Positions 11,790 through 22,785 of a DNA stretch of 64,000 nucleotides are shown here, piece by piece (the stretch's first letter is position 1; each line of letters starts with the position of its first letter). The notes beneath the pieces are model-generated. The model saw only the letters and a program-made list of their open reading frames with translations, searched no databases and was not told the DNA's origin. This stretch comes from Paulinella micropora (Eukaryota > Cercozoa > Imbricatea > Euglyphida > Paulinellidae). A program made the position numbers and the translations under genes. The stretch lies in assembly GCA_019918135.1 (NCBI GenBank), contig WBZZ01002425.1, forward strand, positions 132,501 to 196,500. The letters run 5' to 3'.

Positions 11790-13580
11790 AGTTGTATGGG
11801 GATGGGGAAAAAGAAAAAGAGACTGAAGAAGAGGAGAGTTTGAGGGAGGCGACGAGAAAAGAAAGGGAGGAGACGGAAGTGAGATCACCATTAACCATGA
11901 AGCAAAGCACACCCAGCATTGCTGATGATAAGAGGGTGAGCATGAGGCTGAAAGAGGCTATGGAAAGACCGAGGAAGGCAAGTAAGGTGAGGGAGAGTAT
12001 GTTAGCTTCACCCTCAACACAAGAATCAGTTGAGACTGAAGAAAAGGCAGCCCAAGAGAGAGCTATCACTAAGAAAGAGAAGCTGGAGAACGATAAGATG
12101 GCTCAGAGATATGAAGGGAGTGTGAGGGCAGACGTGACGAAGCAAAGGAAGAGAGCGTTTTTGTTTGTGTATGGGCGATTGACGGGTAAGCCGAGGAGAA
12201 GTGTGAGTGACTTGGTGAGGGATGATTCTCCTGACTTTGGGCAAAATGTGAATGAGATATGGGATAGATTGATGCAGTGGTTTGGGGAGGTGAGTGCAGA
12301 GGATGTGCAGGATAAGGTGACTGCGTTGTATAAATGGAAGCTGAGGGAGAATGAGGACTATGCACCTCAGTTTGATGAGTTGGCAAGCTTAGTGGAGGAG
12401 TTAGAGATGAAGGGGCATGGAACCAATGACCTCACATTTGAAACGATCATAACGAGAGCTTTAAAAGACCCTTGTTATGCTCCTGAAAGCGTGCGAACAG
12501 GTTGGAGTACTTGGTTAAGTACCCCTTCAGTCAGTAAGAAGCAACACAAGTGGACTTTCGAACACTGGTGGGGGGAGGTTCAAGAGAAGGCACTAGACAT
12601 AGATAGGACCAAGGAGAGGGCGTAGGGAAGGGAAGGAAGAAAGAAAGAAGAAAGAAGAAAGAGAACGGTCCGGGTCTCAAGGAGGGCCAATTGCTTATGC
12701 TGCAAAGGCAAGCACTGAGAAGGAGTGTGTGTTCTTTCAGAGTGCGAGAGGGTGCTTGAAAGGGAAGGCATGCAACTTTAAGCACATAGAGGGAGTCATG
12801 CATGGGGAATGTTTTGTCTTTGAGATGACAGGGGGGTGCAAGTATGGGGATAAGTGCAAGTTCAAGCACACAGAGGAAGGAAAGAGAAGAAAGAAGAACG
12901 AAGAGACGAAGACTTGCTTCAACTGTAGAGATAAAGGGCATGTTGCTTCTGAGTGTACGAAGAAGTGTGCGAAGTGCGGGGGAGACCACCCTAGACCACC
13001 TGTAAGGTGATAGAAAAAGAGGGGAGGAAGAAAGAGAAAGAAAGAGGTAAGAAGGATGAAAGCTCTAGTGACTCGGAGAGAGAAGAAAGAGCGAAGATGA
13101 AGGAGAAAAATAAGAAAGACATGAGTAAGGCGATGAGCTTGCTGAACAAGAGGAAGTATGGGCTGAGTGCAGGAAAGAGGTCACCAGGGGTCACACACAG
13201 TGACAATGAAAGTGAGTGGGAGAAGGAGAGGCCAGGAAGGGCCTACATGCTCAAAAAGCTTGAGCACGGTGTCGAAGAAAAAGCAGGAGGAGGCAGAAGA
13301 GTCGAAGGAGGAGTTCGTCGCGAAGCGGTTCTGCGAACAACTGTTGGACTTATCGGACTCGGACGAGGACGAGATGGAGAAGGAGAAAGGAGGGGAAGTC
13401 AACAAGGGGCTCGGGTGGGCGAAAGAGGAAAAGCCGATTGAAGAGGCGGGGGTCAGCGTGCGGCTGGGGAAAGGAGAAGCAAACCGGAAGGCGGGGAGCG
13501 ATAACAACGACCGCGCGATCGGCTTGCGTTCAAGCTCGTTGGCTCCGGGAGGGCCGTCTCAACGCGCGGGCATCGGTTGA
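11790..13580 (+). mobile_element. Gag-like region of the outer LTR element, two CCCH fingers plus a zinc knuckle
   Basis: A lysine- and glutamate-rich leader is followed by a helical Gag-like stretch (about 12.1-12.6 kb, with GQNVNEIWDRLMQWFGE and KVTALYKWKLRENEDY). Next come two fingers of spacing C-X8-C-X5-C-X3-H (about 12.73-12.87 kb) and one C-X2-C-X4-H-X4-C knuckle (CFNCRDKGHVASEC, about 12.92 kb). The knuckle is the nucleic-acid-binding signature of retroelement Gag. Paired CCCH fingers of the RNA-binding kind are unusual there. The protein would package the element's RNA. The region is broken, with about three interruptions. Confidence 0.72.
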
Positions 13581-13792
13581 TTAGTAAGGACTTTCAACGG
13601 GTAGGCTTAATAATGGTGGCAGAGTATTAAGTTCGGGGGAGATCAAGAAGTTGGCGTGACAGTCTAGTGACTTAGCAGCGGCGTGATGCGGGTTTAGGTC
13701 GGAAGTGACGGATCGTCATCTTCTGTTTTGAGACATCAAAGTAATCGTTTTAATTTTGTTCAGTGTGGGCCTTCATTCCTAATTAGGGGGAG

Positions 13793-14068
13793 CTTAGGAA
13801 GTGGGAGAGTAATTAGTCATAGCGGCCCTTAATATTAATACTAATTACTAGTCATATTCACATTTCTGGTACTGGTGGCTACCTTTTTAGGTATTACCTA
13901 TTTCAGTCATATCATTACCACTTAGTATGAACGTTACTGATTTTGATCTGTCTGGGCGGGATCTTGATCTTTTGTGTGAGTAAATATTTGAACTGGTATA
14001 CTGGGTGACTTACTGGGGGACGCCCTAGTTTGATCCTGAGCCACTACAACCGTTCCGAACTCCTTAAG
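13793..14068 (+). repeat. 3' LTR of the gag-only element
   Basis: Uninterrupted copy of the LTR, 276 bp. It is preceded by AGGGGGAG and followed by target duplication AATCC. Confidence 0.82.
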
Positions 14069-14073
14069 AATCC

Positions 14074-14640
14074 TTGCATGGATTTATGCATATGAATTAC
14101 TGTATAATATTATGTAGCCACTAATGTGAGTGGAACCAACAAATATATTAGTAATATTCCTGTTGAAAAAGTCCCCAGTAACTATGCAGGCCCACCCGGT
14201 ATATAATGGCATTACTCTATGTTCCTGTCAGTAGGAAGTGGGAGAGTAAATACCTTGGGAAGTTAACTATCTTAAGAAGTTGAACAGTATAGAGGGTATT
14301 AGAAGTAGGTTTAACGTCTCCCAGTTGATTATCTAACTAGATCCAAACGTCCTTTAATATGTTATTCAATCAATACAGACAAAAGCCCGCCAAACAAACG
14401 AAACAGTTGATGCATGTCACTAAGTCATAAAATAAAAAAGTATCCATACAGGACATATTGGCATTGGTGCCACGAATGCCACACACACTAGTAAATATCA
14501 TTTTTTCAATACTGCTAACTATTAATATTAACTAACGTATATACCTGTTGTATTAATCACATCACTTAATTCACTTCCCAAGCTACCCTTTGATGGCATT
14601 ATTACCAACTATCAAAACACAAAATGTCTCATTATGCGCC
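14074..14640. other. AT-rich stretch with an orphan LTR-start-like motif
   Basis: No gene is seen. At about 14231 the motif TAGGAAGTGGGAGAGTAA repeats the beginning of the gag-only element's LTR, but the similarity stops after some 20 bases. It could be an old LTR scrap. Confidence 0.35.
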
Positions 14641-14647
14641 TCACAGA

Positions 14648-15000
14648 TCACTGTTGCGCAATCCTCTCGATCAACTTCGAGTATTTTGGTCCCCACTGCC
14701 GCTTAGTGTTGATATCACCATAGTTGTCTGCGGAATCAATCTTCTCCAAGATTGCCTTCCCGGCCAGAATCATGGCGTTGACATAAGCGTATAGCATGTC
14801 AATGTGATCCAACTTCTGACTGTAAATGTTGGTTGTAGTCAGGTCAATTTCTTCTTTGTTGTCTTCGTATACCACAGGTGGTTTCCCTCACCCTTGCTTA
14901 GCCAGATCCTTGATCACTTTTCCTCCTGCGATCCCGTTGATGAAGTTTGCTATCTTTTCCTTGCCATGTAGACACTGCGATCTACAATCTTGTCCTGTAC
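14648..15000 (-). mobile_element. Decayed copia fossil, RNase H end
   Basis: On the minus strand, segments such as VVYEDNKEEIDLTTTN, SQKLDHIDMLYAYV and DNYGDINTK follow the order and spacing of the copia RNase H C-terminus (YEDNxxAI ... KHIDxRYHxVRE ... DxxADxxTK). Only this end is recognisable. It is an old broken copy with many interruptions. Confidence 0.62.
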
Positions 15001-15955
15001 CTCCTTTTACATTCTGCTCCCAAGTCAAGCTCTCTCCATCTTGATGATTAAAAAGATGACTTAGTAGTAGCGCACATTCTCACACCATCGTCCGGACCTA
15101 CTCACTAGCATCGTACTCCTCACGCCTTTCACTATGATTATAGCAAAACTTGCAGTTGCACTCTATCAATCCAATCACTTCTTCCCTCTTACTCTCGTGT
15201 AGCACACCTTCAGTCGTCGCCGGTTGTAAATACAACGTTCCTTATTCATTTCCCAACAATATCATCTTCCAGCGAACATCGCTTCTTGCTCTGCATCATC
15301 CTGCGACGTCATCCATATCACGCAGTCCTAGCGGCGGCTCTGCATAAGCATCAGGTACATGATCTAAGGTTCCAGGCAGCGCGTGCCTGGATTTAGGGGT
15401 TAGTGTAGTCAACGGTGCCGATACCTATTCTCTCTCTTTTTTGCTTCCACTGCACTTGAACATATAAGTCTTGCCCGGAGTGCTGTGCTTACTTTGATTC
15501 TACCACCATGCTCCGCCGGTGGGGCGGATAATTAACTGCTTATTCACCAGGCCTCAAACCCGCTAGTTGCATAAAATAGGCATGTTCATTTCCTCCTCGA
15601 TATTATGTTAGATGCTGATATGGACATTTACACTCGCGAGCATATCGTCAGTGAATGTGAAGGCGCCTGCTAAAGTCGTTATCAATATACTCCTCTCACC
15701 ACCAGTCAACTCATCATCATCTCGCCGCGCCTCAACTGGTCCGTTGCTGTGACTAATCCTAGCATCTCCTCGTCCTCATCCTCATCCTCATCCGAGTCCT
15801 CCTCGCTGGACTGCAAGTCTAGCATCCCGTCATAATCCTCGATCTCCTCATCCGACCCTAAGTCGGGATGTTCAACCTTAACCACCGGAGCCTCTAGCAA
15901 GCTTACGCACTGGCTTATGATGTGCCCTGGGATCGCCTTCGCCCCCGCCGCCATG
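15000..15955 (-). other. Unassigned, possibly part of the decayed copia fossil
   Basis: Short open pieces on the minus strand carry an acidic Ser/Asp/Glu tract (about 15.74-15.87 kb) and a Cys/His cluster (ECNCKFCYNH, about 15.15 kb). The orientation is the same as the copia fossil to the left. No family can be named with confidence. Confidence 0.3.
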
Positions 15956-16073
15956 CTACATACATACATACATACATACATACATACCTGAACAGTTCTT
16001 CTATACGAAGGTCACTAGATGCTTATATACATACATACATACATACACACATGCATGCATGCATGCATGCAAC
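15956..16073. repeat. (CATA)n and (CATG)n simple repeats
   Basis: Blocks of CATA at about 15958-15987 and 16028-16050 pass into CATGCATG at about 16050-16068. The remaining sequence to the stop codon at 16649 shows no gene and is the 3' flank of the dehydrogenase gene. Confidence 0.85.
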
Positions 16074-16648
16074 ATGCATCACAGCTCTCTAAAAGCACTT
16101 ACCCAATGCCAAACCCTTCAGCTGCCTATAGCATATCCCAAGCACTAGCCAGCCTTTAGCAAAAACGCTAGCATGATCACTCGTGGTCCATTAAATCCCT
16201 GTTATTAAATAACTATTCTCAAAAGTTTCTTTAACACAAACACTTGATATGCAATACGTATGCAACTTAACAAGAAAATACTTACCACTCGAAGGAATGG
16301 GCCGCTGGCAGGAAACAAAGTCGAAGAGGATCAGAAATAGCCACTTCCGTGTTTAGACAGTTTAAACAATAAACTTAACTCTAAAATGTTCGAGATGATA
16401 TTGAATCATTCAGGAGCAGTGCATTGCCGACAGACTAACAGTTGCGGCTTAACTATTTCTGTATGACTCGAAGATCAGTATCAGTAAAATTGAAATTTAA
16501 GTCCCCAACTAATACTGACCCGCTCTGCTGCAGTCCGCTGAGTGCAGCTGATTTGAGTCCAGTGCTATTGAGAGTCAGGCCCCCCAGAGCCTCTCTGTAC
16601 AACCGCTGCACAACGTATTGCCTACACTGTTCACGCGATAAACCGCCG

Positions 16649-18036
16649 TCAAAAGGCAGCAATAGTCTTGATGTTCACAAATTCTCGCAATCCAAGCTCT
16701 GCTAACTCACGACCGAATCCAGAAACTCCAACGCCTAAAACGTGTTGTATGATGCATGAAACGTGAGAAACGTGGGAAACGTTGCAAAAGGATATTCTTA
16801 GCAAACGCACATGTAATAAGAACAATACTGGAGAGAAGCGTGACTGGCTGTGATCGGACCAATCCTGACGAATGGCTGATGGTTGGGTTACCTCCAAACG
16901 GCAAAGAAGGATGGCTGGCCACAATGTGATTCACAAAAACGTTGCCTGAATTGATCTGCCTTGCCAGGGCCATTCCTTGTAATAATATCACAGGAGAAAA
17001 AACAAAATCATACATCAAACTGCCCCATTCGTCACCCGACTTGGAAGAAAATATTGATAAGCATACAAACAAATACTGTGTAAACGAGTACTTATTAATG
17101 CAGGATGCACTTGTACGCATTGAACAGGCGAACTAAACGAATTGACTTGTAGAACATAAGGACGTTAACGACCTGTACAATCTTGGTACTCACGCAGCGT
17201 TTCTTATTGTGAACCCATGGCCATCCATCCATCTATTCATCCATCTATCTATCCATATATCCACCCATATACATACATTTAACATTTTCTTCCATATTCA
17301 TATTATCATACAAGCATAATAAGAATAAATATTCCCTCGTTCCATACGTCCTTGCTTTCTCATTCTCACACGTATATAAGTATACATACATACATTACAT
17401 TACATTACAGTACATTACATTACATTTTATTACATTTACATTACATTACACTACACTACACTACACTACATTATATTGCATTGCATTACATTACATTACA
17501 TTATTACATACATATATACATACATACAAACATACAAACATACATGCATGCATACATACATACATACATACATACATACATACATGCGTAATAAAGTCCA
17601 CTTTCTCCATATCAACATGCACAGGTTGGGATGACTTTCCATCACAAGTTTAATGGCAGGACCCTGTTCCGTGTCGGCTGTCCAAATGCTGGCGCCCAAG
17701 CCGAAGCGTGTGGCCTGCGTGCATGGCCACACCATCGCAGCCTTGGTACTTCACGCGTCACAGTAGCCAAGAGTAACGCGATCGGCAGATGGGAGGGGGT
17801 GGCGTGGGCGACAGGCAAGCAGGGCAACGCAGCAAGGGTGAGGCAAAAGTGGGAGGGTCAGAAGCAACAGGTCAGGAGAGTGGGCAGCAGCAAGGATAGG
17901 GAAAGGGGTCACGTTGGCGACACGCACGGCCTCCGCCACGTCCTTGACGCAAATCAAAGCGGCCACAGGCCCAAACACCTCCTCGTCCCACATCCGCATG
18001 CCTGGGGCCACCCCTGAAGCAGCAGCAGCAGTAGTG

Positions 18037-18083
<47 letters not shown>

Positions 18084-18105
18084 GGTGGTGGTGGTGGTGA
18101 TAGTG

Positions 18106-18147
<42 letters not shown>

Positions 18148-18166
18148 AGAGTAGTAAGAGTAGTAA

Positions 18167-18201
<35 letters not shown>

Positions 18202-18237
18202 CTAGTAGTAGTAGTGGTGGTGGTGGTGGTGGTGGTA

Positions 18238-18272
<35 letters not shown>

Positions 18273-18337
18273 AGTAGTAGTAGTAGCAGTGGTAGCAGTA
18301 GTAGCAGTAGTAGCAGTAGCAGCAGCAGCAGTAGTAA

Positions 18338-18390
<53 letters not shown>

Positions 18391-18991
18391 ACAGCAGAAG
18401 CAGAAGCAGCAGCAGAAGTAGTTGTAGCCAGCAGAGCATGTATGATCAAGCAGAAGAAACATGCGCCTGGTGCCAAACGCAAGAGGAAAATTCGTTCTTC
18501 AAGACAATCATACCAGGTTCTTTATGTATTTTTCTTCTTCATCTACTAAAGCTTCTTTTCATACTACGTGTCTTTGTTGTTCTGTCTCTCTCTATCTCTC
18601 TCTCTCTCTCTCTCTGCATATTGTCGCGCTGGACTGTTCCTGGATGACGGCCAGGCGGACAAGCGGCGATAGAGCGTAGAGCGAAGGCAGGGTCACAAGC
18701 ACGCGTGCCGAGGACCGGCCACGACTGTGGGCAGGAAGTAGGCTGAGCCCGCCCCGTCCAGTCCTGCCGGGGCGGTGCCACCAACCAGCACCTGAGACAG
18801 CGAGCAAGCAAGGCAGCAGCCAGGCGGGTGCTGAACGACCGCAACAAGGGAGAGCCAGCGACCCTATAGAGCGCCGAGCCCCGAAGGCTCGTCGCAGTGG
18901 GGTGCTATCAGAGTGTGTCGTGTGTTGCGTTTGTGTATGTGTGTATGTATGTGTGTGAAGCAGTGAGAGAAAGAGAGAAAGAGAAAGAGAT

Positions 18992-19034
<43 letters not shown>

Positions 19035-21013
19035 AAGAAAGAAAGAAAGAAGATAGATAGATAGATAGATAGAGAGAGAGATAGAGAGAGAAAGAGAGAG
19101 AGAGAGAGAAAGAGAAAGAGATGAGGAGAGAAAGAGAGGAAGAGAGAAAGAAAGAGAGAAAGAAAGAGAGAAAGAAAGAGAGAAAGAAAGAGAGAAAGAA
19201 AGATAGAAAGAAAGATAGAAAGAAAGAGAGAAAGAAAGAGAGAAAGAAAGAGAGAAAGAAAGAGAGAAAGGAAGAGAGAAGAGAGAGAAAGAAAAAAACA
19301 GAAGGGATTGAAAAAAACAGAAGAGAAAGAGAGAGACAGAGTGAGAGAGAGAGAGATCTCCCTTATGAATGCGACCTGCGCGCCTTTGCTGGTTGCATCC
19401 ACAACAAAGTCCTGCCAGCGTGCAATTTCACACCATTTCTCAGCAGGCATTGACCAGCGCAGCCACGGATGGTCAGGGCTTTAGCAAGGCATGGTGTGGT
19501 AGGATCCAAGCATTGCAAGGATCAAGAGCAGAATGCAAACACAGTCAGAGTGCATGGCACTTCAGCGCGAGTCTGAGGGGCACGGGGACAGGACAGGAAC
19601 TTGGACGGCAGCAGCAACAGCAGCAGCAGCAGTAACATGACAAGTGCATGCCAGCCAGCGTGCCTTACCTTCATGGCTTGGGCGTACGATGCCCGTGCTA
19701 AAGGACCGATATTAGTGGAAGCAGCCAGCGGATCACCTACCTAACCAAATTCGTCTTCAAGTTATCACACTTTTTTGTTGTTGAAAGTGAGATCGGTGCG
19801 TATCTGCGTCAGCTCACACACTTCACTGGCAGCCTGTTTGTCTCTTACTTGGTGATGTCAGTTTATGAGACCATGTCTGGTCATGATACCTTAAGATTTG
19901 CAACTGCTTTCACAAATCCATCTATGAACGCCTGGCGATCCCCAAGAAAAATTGATGAGCGTTTCTAGGAGGAAAGCGAAATGTCAAACTGGCACGCAAC
20001 TGCATGGGGGGAGGTGTGGAGCAGTGCCCTGCAAGTGAGCTCTAAGCCCCGCTACTTCAAATCACGAATCATCGGTTTGTTGCCCCCCCTCCCCCCCCCC
20101 CCCCCCCCCCCCCCCTTGAGGCGGATGCGTGAAGGATAGGAATGGGTGTGTGTGTGTGTGGGGGGGGGGGGGGGGAGGGGGAGGAGGGGGGGTTGATTGA
20201 GAGTGAACAAGTCCAATAGCCCTTCCACCTACAAACACCCTCTCACTCGACATATGGCATAAATAATAGTGGTCAAAAAGTCACAATAACAACAATAGAT
20301 GGCTCAGTCCCTTGATTCATACGACATCTGGCTCCATTAGTGACAATACTGACAGCAACGAAAATAGGGCTTTTGTAATACAGGAGTCAATTATAAGGAT
20401 CTGGAAAGGCACCTGGTTGTTGACTACAATGAAGCGCTTGGACCTGGCACACACAGGAACAAGAGGCACAAAACCATGAGACATGGGCACGGAAAGAAAC
20501 AGGAACAAAAAACATGAGAAGAAATTCAGCCAAGCAGGTCGATGAAAATAAGTAAAGCTCATTTGGCAAGTAATGGGTCAACAAATTTTTTCTTTTCAGG
20601 GAGAAGAATGATAGAAACAAATTTGGAACTGTGTAGAGAGTCAAGGTGTATTCGGTCGCAACGTACGCGATACAACTTTGGCCACAGTTTTGAAAGCGAC
20701 CAAGTACGCCCCCCTGAGAGAAGGGCAGAGGGCAGGGGCAGTGTGCGCCACGGCAGGCAGAGAGGCGAGGCAGTCGCGGCGAGGGTAGCGGGTAGAAGGA
20801 AAGGAGGGAGAGTGGAGTGTGGGGGCGAGCACGGCGATAGTGCGCGGTAAGTCAGCGTCCGGCAAGACGACGAAGGGGTCGCTGCCGCCCAGCTCCAAGA
20901 CGCTCTTCTTTATATGCCTACCCATCCGCCCGCCAGAAACACCAGAAAGGAAAACTTTACATACGAGCAAAGAGAAGAGAGAGAGAGAGAGAGGGAAAGA
21001 GAGAGAGAGAGGG

Positions 21014-21046
<33 letters not shown>

Positions 21047-21149
21047 AGGGAGGGAGGGAGGAAGGGAGGGTCAGAGGGAGGGTGTGAGGAAGGGTGAGAG
21101 GGAAGGTGGGAGGGTGAGAGGGAGGGTGAGAGGGAGGGTAAGAGGGAGG

Positions 21150-21185
<36 letters not shown>

Positions 21186-22722
21186 CGGAGGGAGTAGAAG
21201 GGCCAATAGCAAGCGCAGTGAGGTGATTGTGCAGTGCAGGAGGGAAAGGGAGGAGAGAAGGGTGGGGCAGGGTGCCAGGCCGTGGACCGGGCAGCGAGGG
21301 AAGCGCACGCCGACCCGGCTGCCTCGCTGCAGCCACACACACACACACACACACCACCACCACCACCACCACCACCGCACATGCTGACCCCACATCTGCC
21401 ACATGCCAGACAGTAGACCTGCCTGTCAAGGTGACAGCTTTCACTTTGGGGTTGGAGAGGACCAGCTCCACCTTAGGCATGTTCAATATGATATGTGACC
21501 ACCATGTAGAGATGGTTTTGTTTGCTCCAGTGCATGCGAGTGGCCCACCTTTGGAATATCAATCATGAGAGTTCGGAAAAGGTCCTTTGGAAAGCCCTGA
21601 GGACAGGACAGCAAGTACGAACTGTGGAGGAGCGCACGTCACGTATTGAACAGAGGAGCAGATGGCAGCAGAGGGGCTGGTGAAATTGGGCGGGTGGCGA
21701 CGGGCTGGCGCAGAACCGTGTCTTGGGAGAAGAGCGCCTCGCAGGCCAGCCCCGACCCTGGCACCGTGTGCGCGTGCTTCAACAAAATACCTAACCAAAC
21801 ACCACCAGGACCACCAACAACATCATCAACCACACAGCAAAGGGCTGCGCCAACACCTGAAAGGGTGGCTTGCGGTGCGCATATTCGCGCAACCCTTTAA
21901 CCCCCCCCCCCCCCCCCCCCTTGCCCCTCTCCTCTCCCGCTCTCCCAACGTCTCTTTCTCACAGGAACAACATTTAGGTCTTGGGGCAATATCAGCCATT
22001 CAGTTTGGCACTACCTTGTCATTATGTTCGCTATTCCTAATTTCAATTATATCCCTGAAAGATCTCGCCTCAAGCTTCCGAAAGCACAAAGAAGCAGCCT
22101 CTAAACCCTTCTGGCATCATTCTTAGGCCTTGGAGCATTCTCGGCGATTCATTTTGGCACTATTTTATCAGAATCTTTGCTCATCTTTATTTCAACTAGT
22201 TCCTAAAAAAGCGCGCGTCCCGAGGTTGTGAAAACCACAAAAGCAGCCTCTCAACCCTTCTGGCACAGCTCTTAGAGCCTTGGAGCATTCGCAGCAATTC
22301 ATAGGCGCCGGCTAGTTCGCTTGGGGTACGTACAATTGCGGGGCTGGTGATCCCGGGGAGAGGGCACCCCGAATTTCCCCCCTTTCCACAGTCAACAGGG
22401 TACATTCAATTGCGGAAGGTACCGGCAGGTACTGCCAAAAACAAGGAATTTTAGCATTCATGACACACTCCCCTAACGCAAATATTTTCATGAATTTCAA
22501 AGAAATCATATCAGCAACGAGTCTGGGCTAGCCACCCTGCAAATATAAGCCCGCAAATCCTCCTAATTACCACAAACCATAATTTATTCGGATCGGGTGA
22601 CGAAATGGGGGTTACCCCTTACCACCCCCCACCCCCCTTTACTCCCAACACATTTCAGGGATAAGAATAATAATGACAATAATGATAATGATAGCAGCAA
22701 CAGGAGCACCAGCAGCAGCAGT

Positions 22723-22785
<63 letters not shown>

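Larger units (their letters stand above)
803..14068 (+). mobile_element. Gag-only LTR retroelement (TR-GAG-like), outermost of a three-level nest
   Basis: The LTRs begin CTTAGGAAGTGGGAG and end CTTAAG. A 5-bp target duplication AATCC flanks the element (798-802 and 14069-14073). The 5' LTR is split by another element, so its pieces are 803-1019 and 11070-11122; the 3' LTR is 13793-14068. The primer site follows at 11123 and a purine tract AGGGGGAG sits at 13785-13792. The inner region is about 2.7 kb and encodes only a Gag-like protein with zinc fingers. No protease, integrase or reverse transcriptase is visible, so it would depend on another element's enzymes. The LTRs differ by roughly 3-4% by eye, which suggests a fairly recent insertion. 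The coding part is broken, with about three interruptions. Confidence 0.8.

Noticed and set aside
14231-14260. A solo LTR of the gag-only family
   Set aside because: Only about 20 bases match the LTR start; the rest does not align and no target duplication is seen.
16453-16662. A 69-codon minus-strand open frame overlapping the dehydrogenase stop
   Set aside because: It starts in the last exon in another frame, has no recognisable family, and lies in the 3' flank of the gene.
17914-18549. Long open frames of Val, Thr, Leu or Tyr runs on both strands
   Set aside because: They arise from the trinucleotide array. Only the true 101-nt dehydrogenase exon at its left edge is coding.
20641-21486. 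A 281-codon minus-strand open frame
   Set aside because: It is a read-through of three true exons and the low-complexity introns between them.
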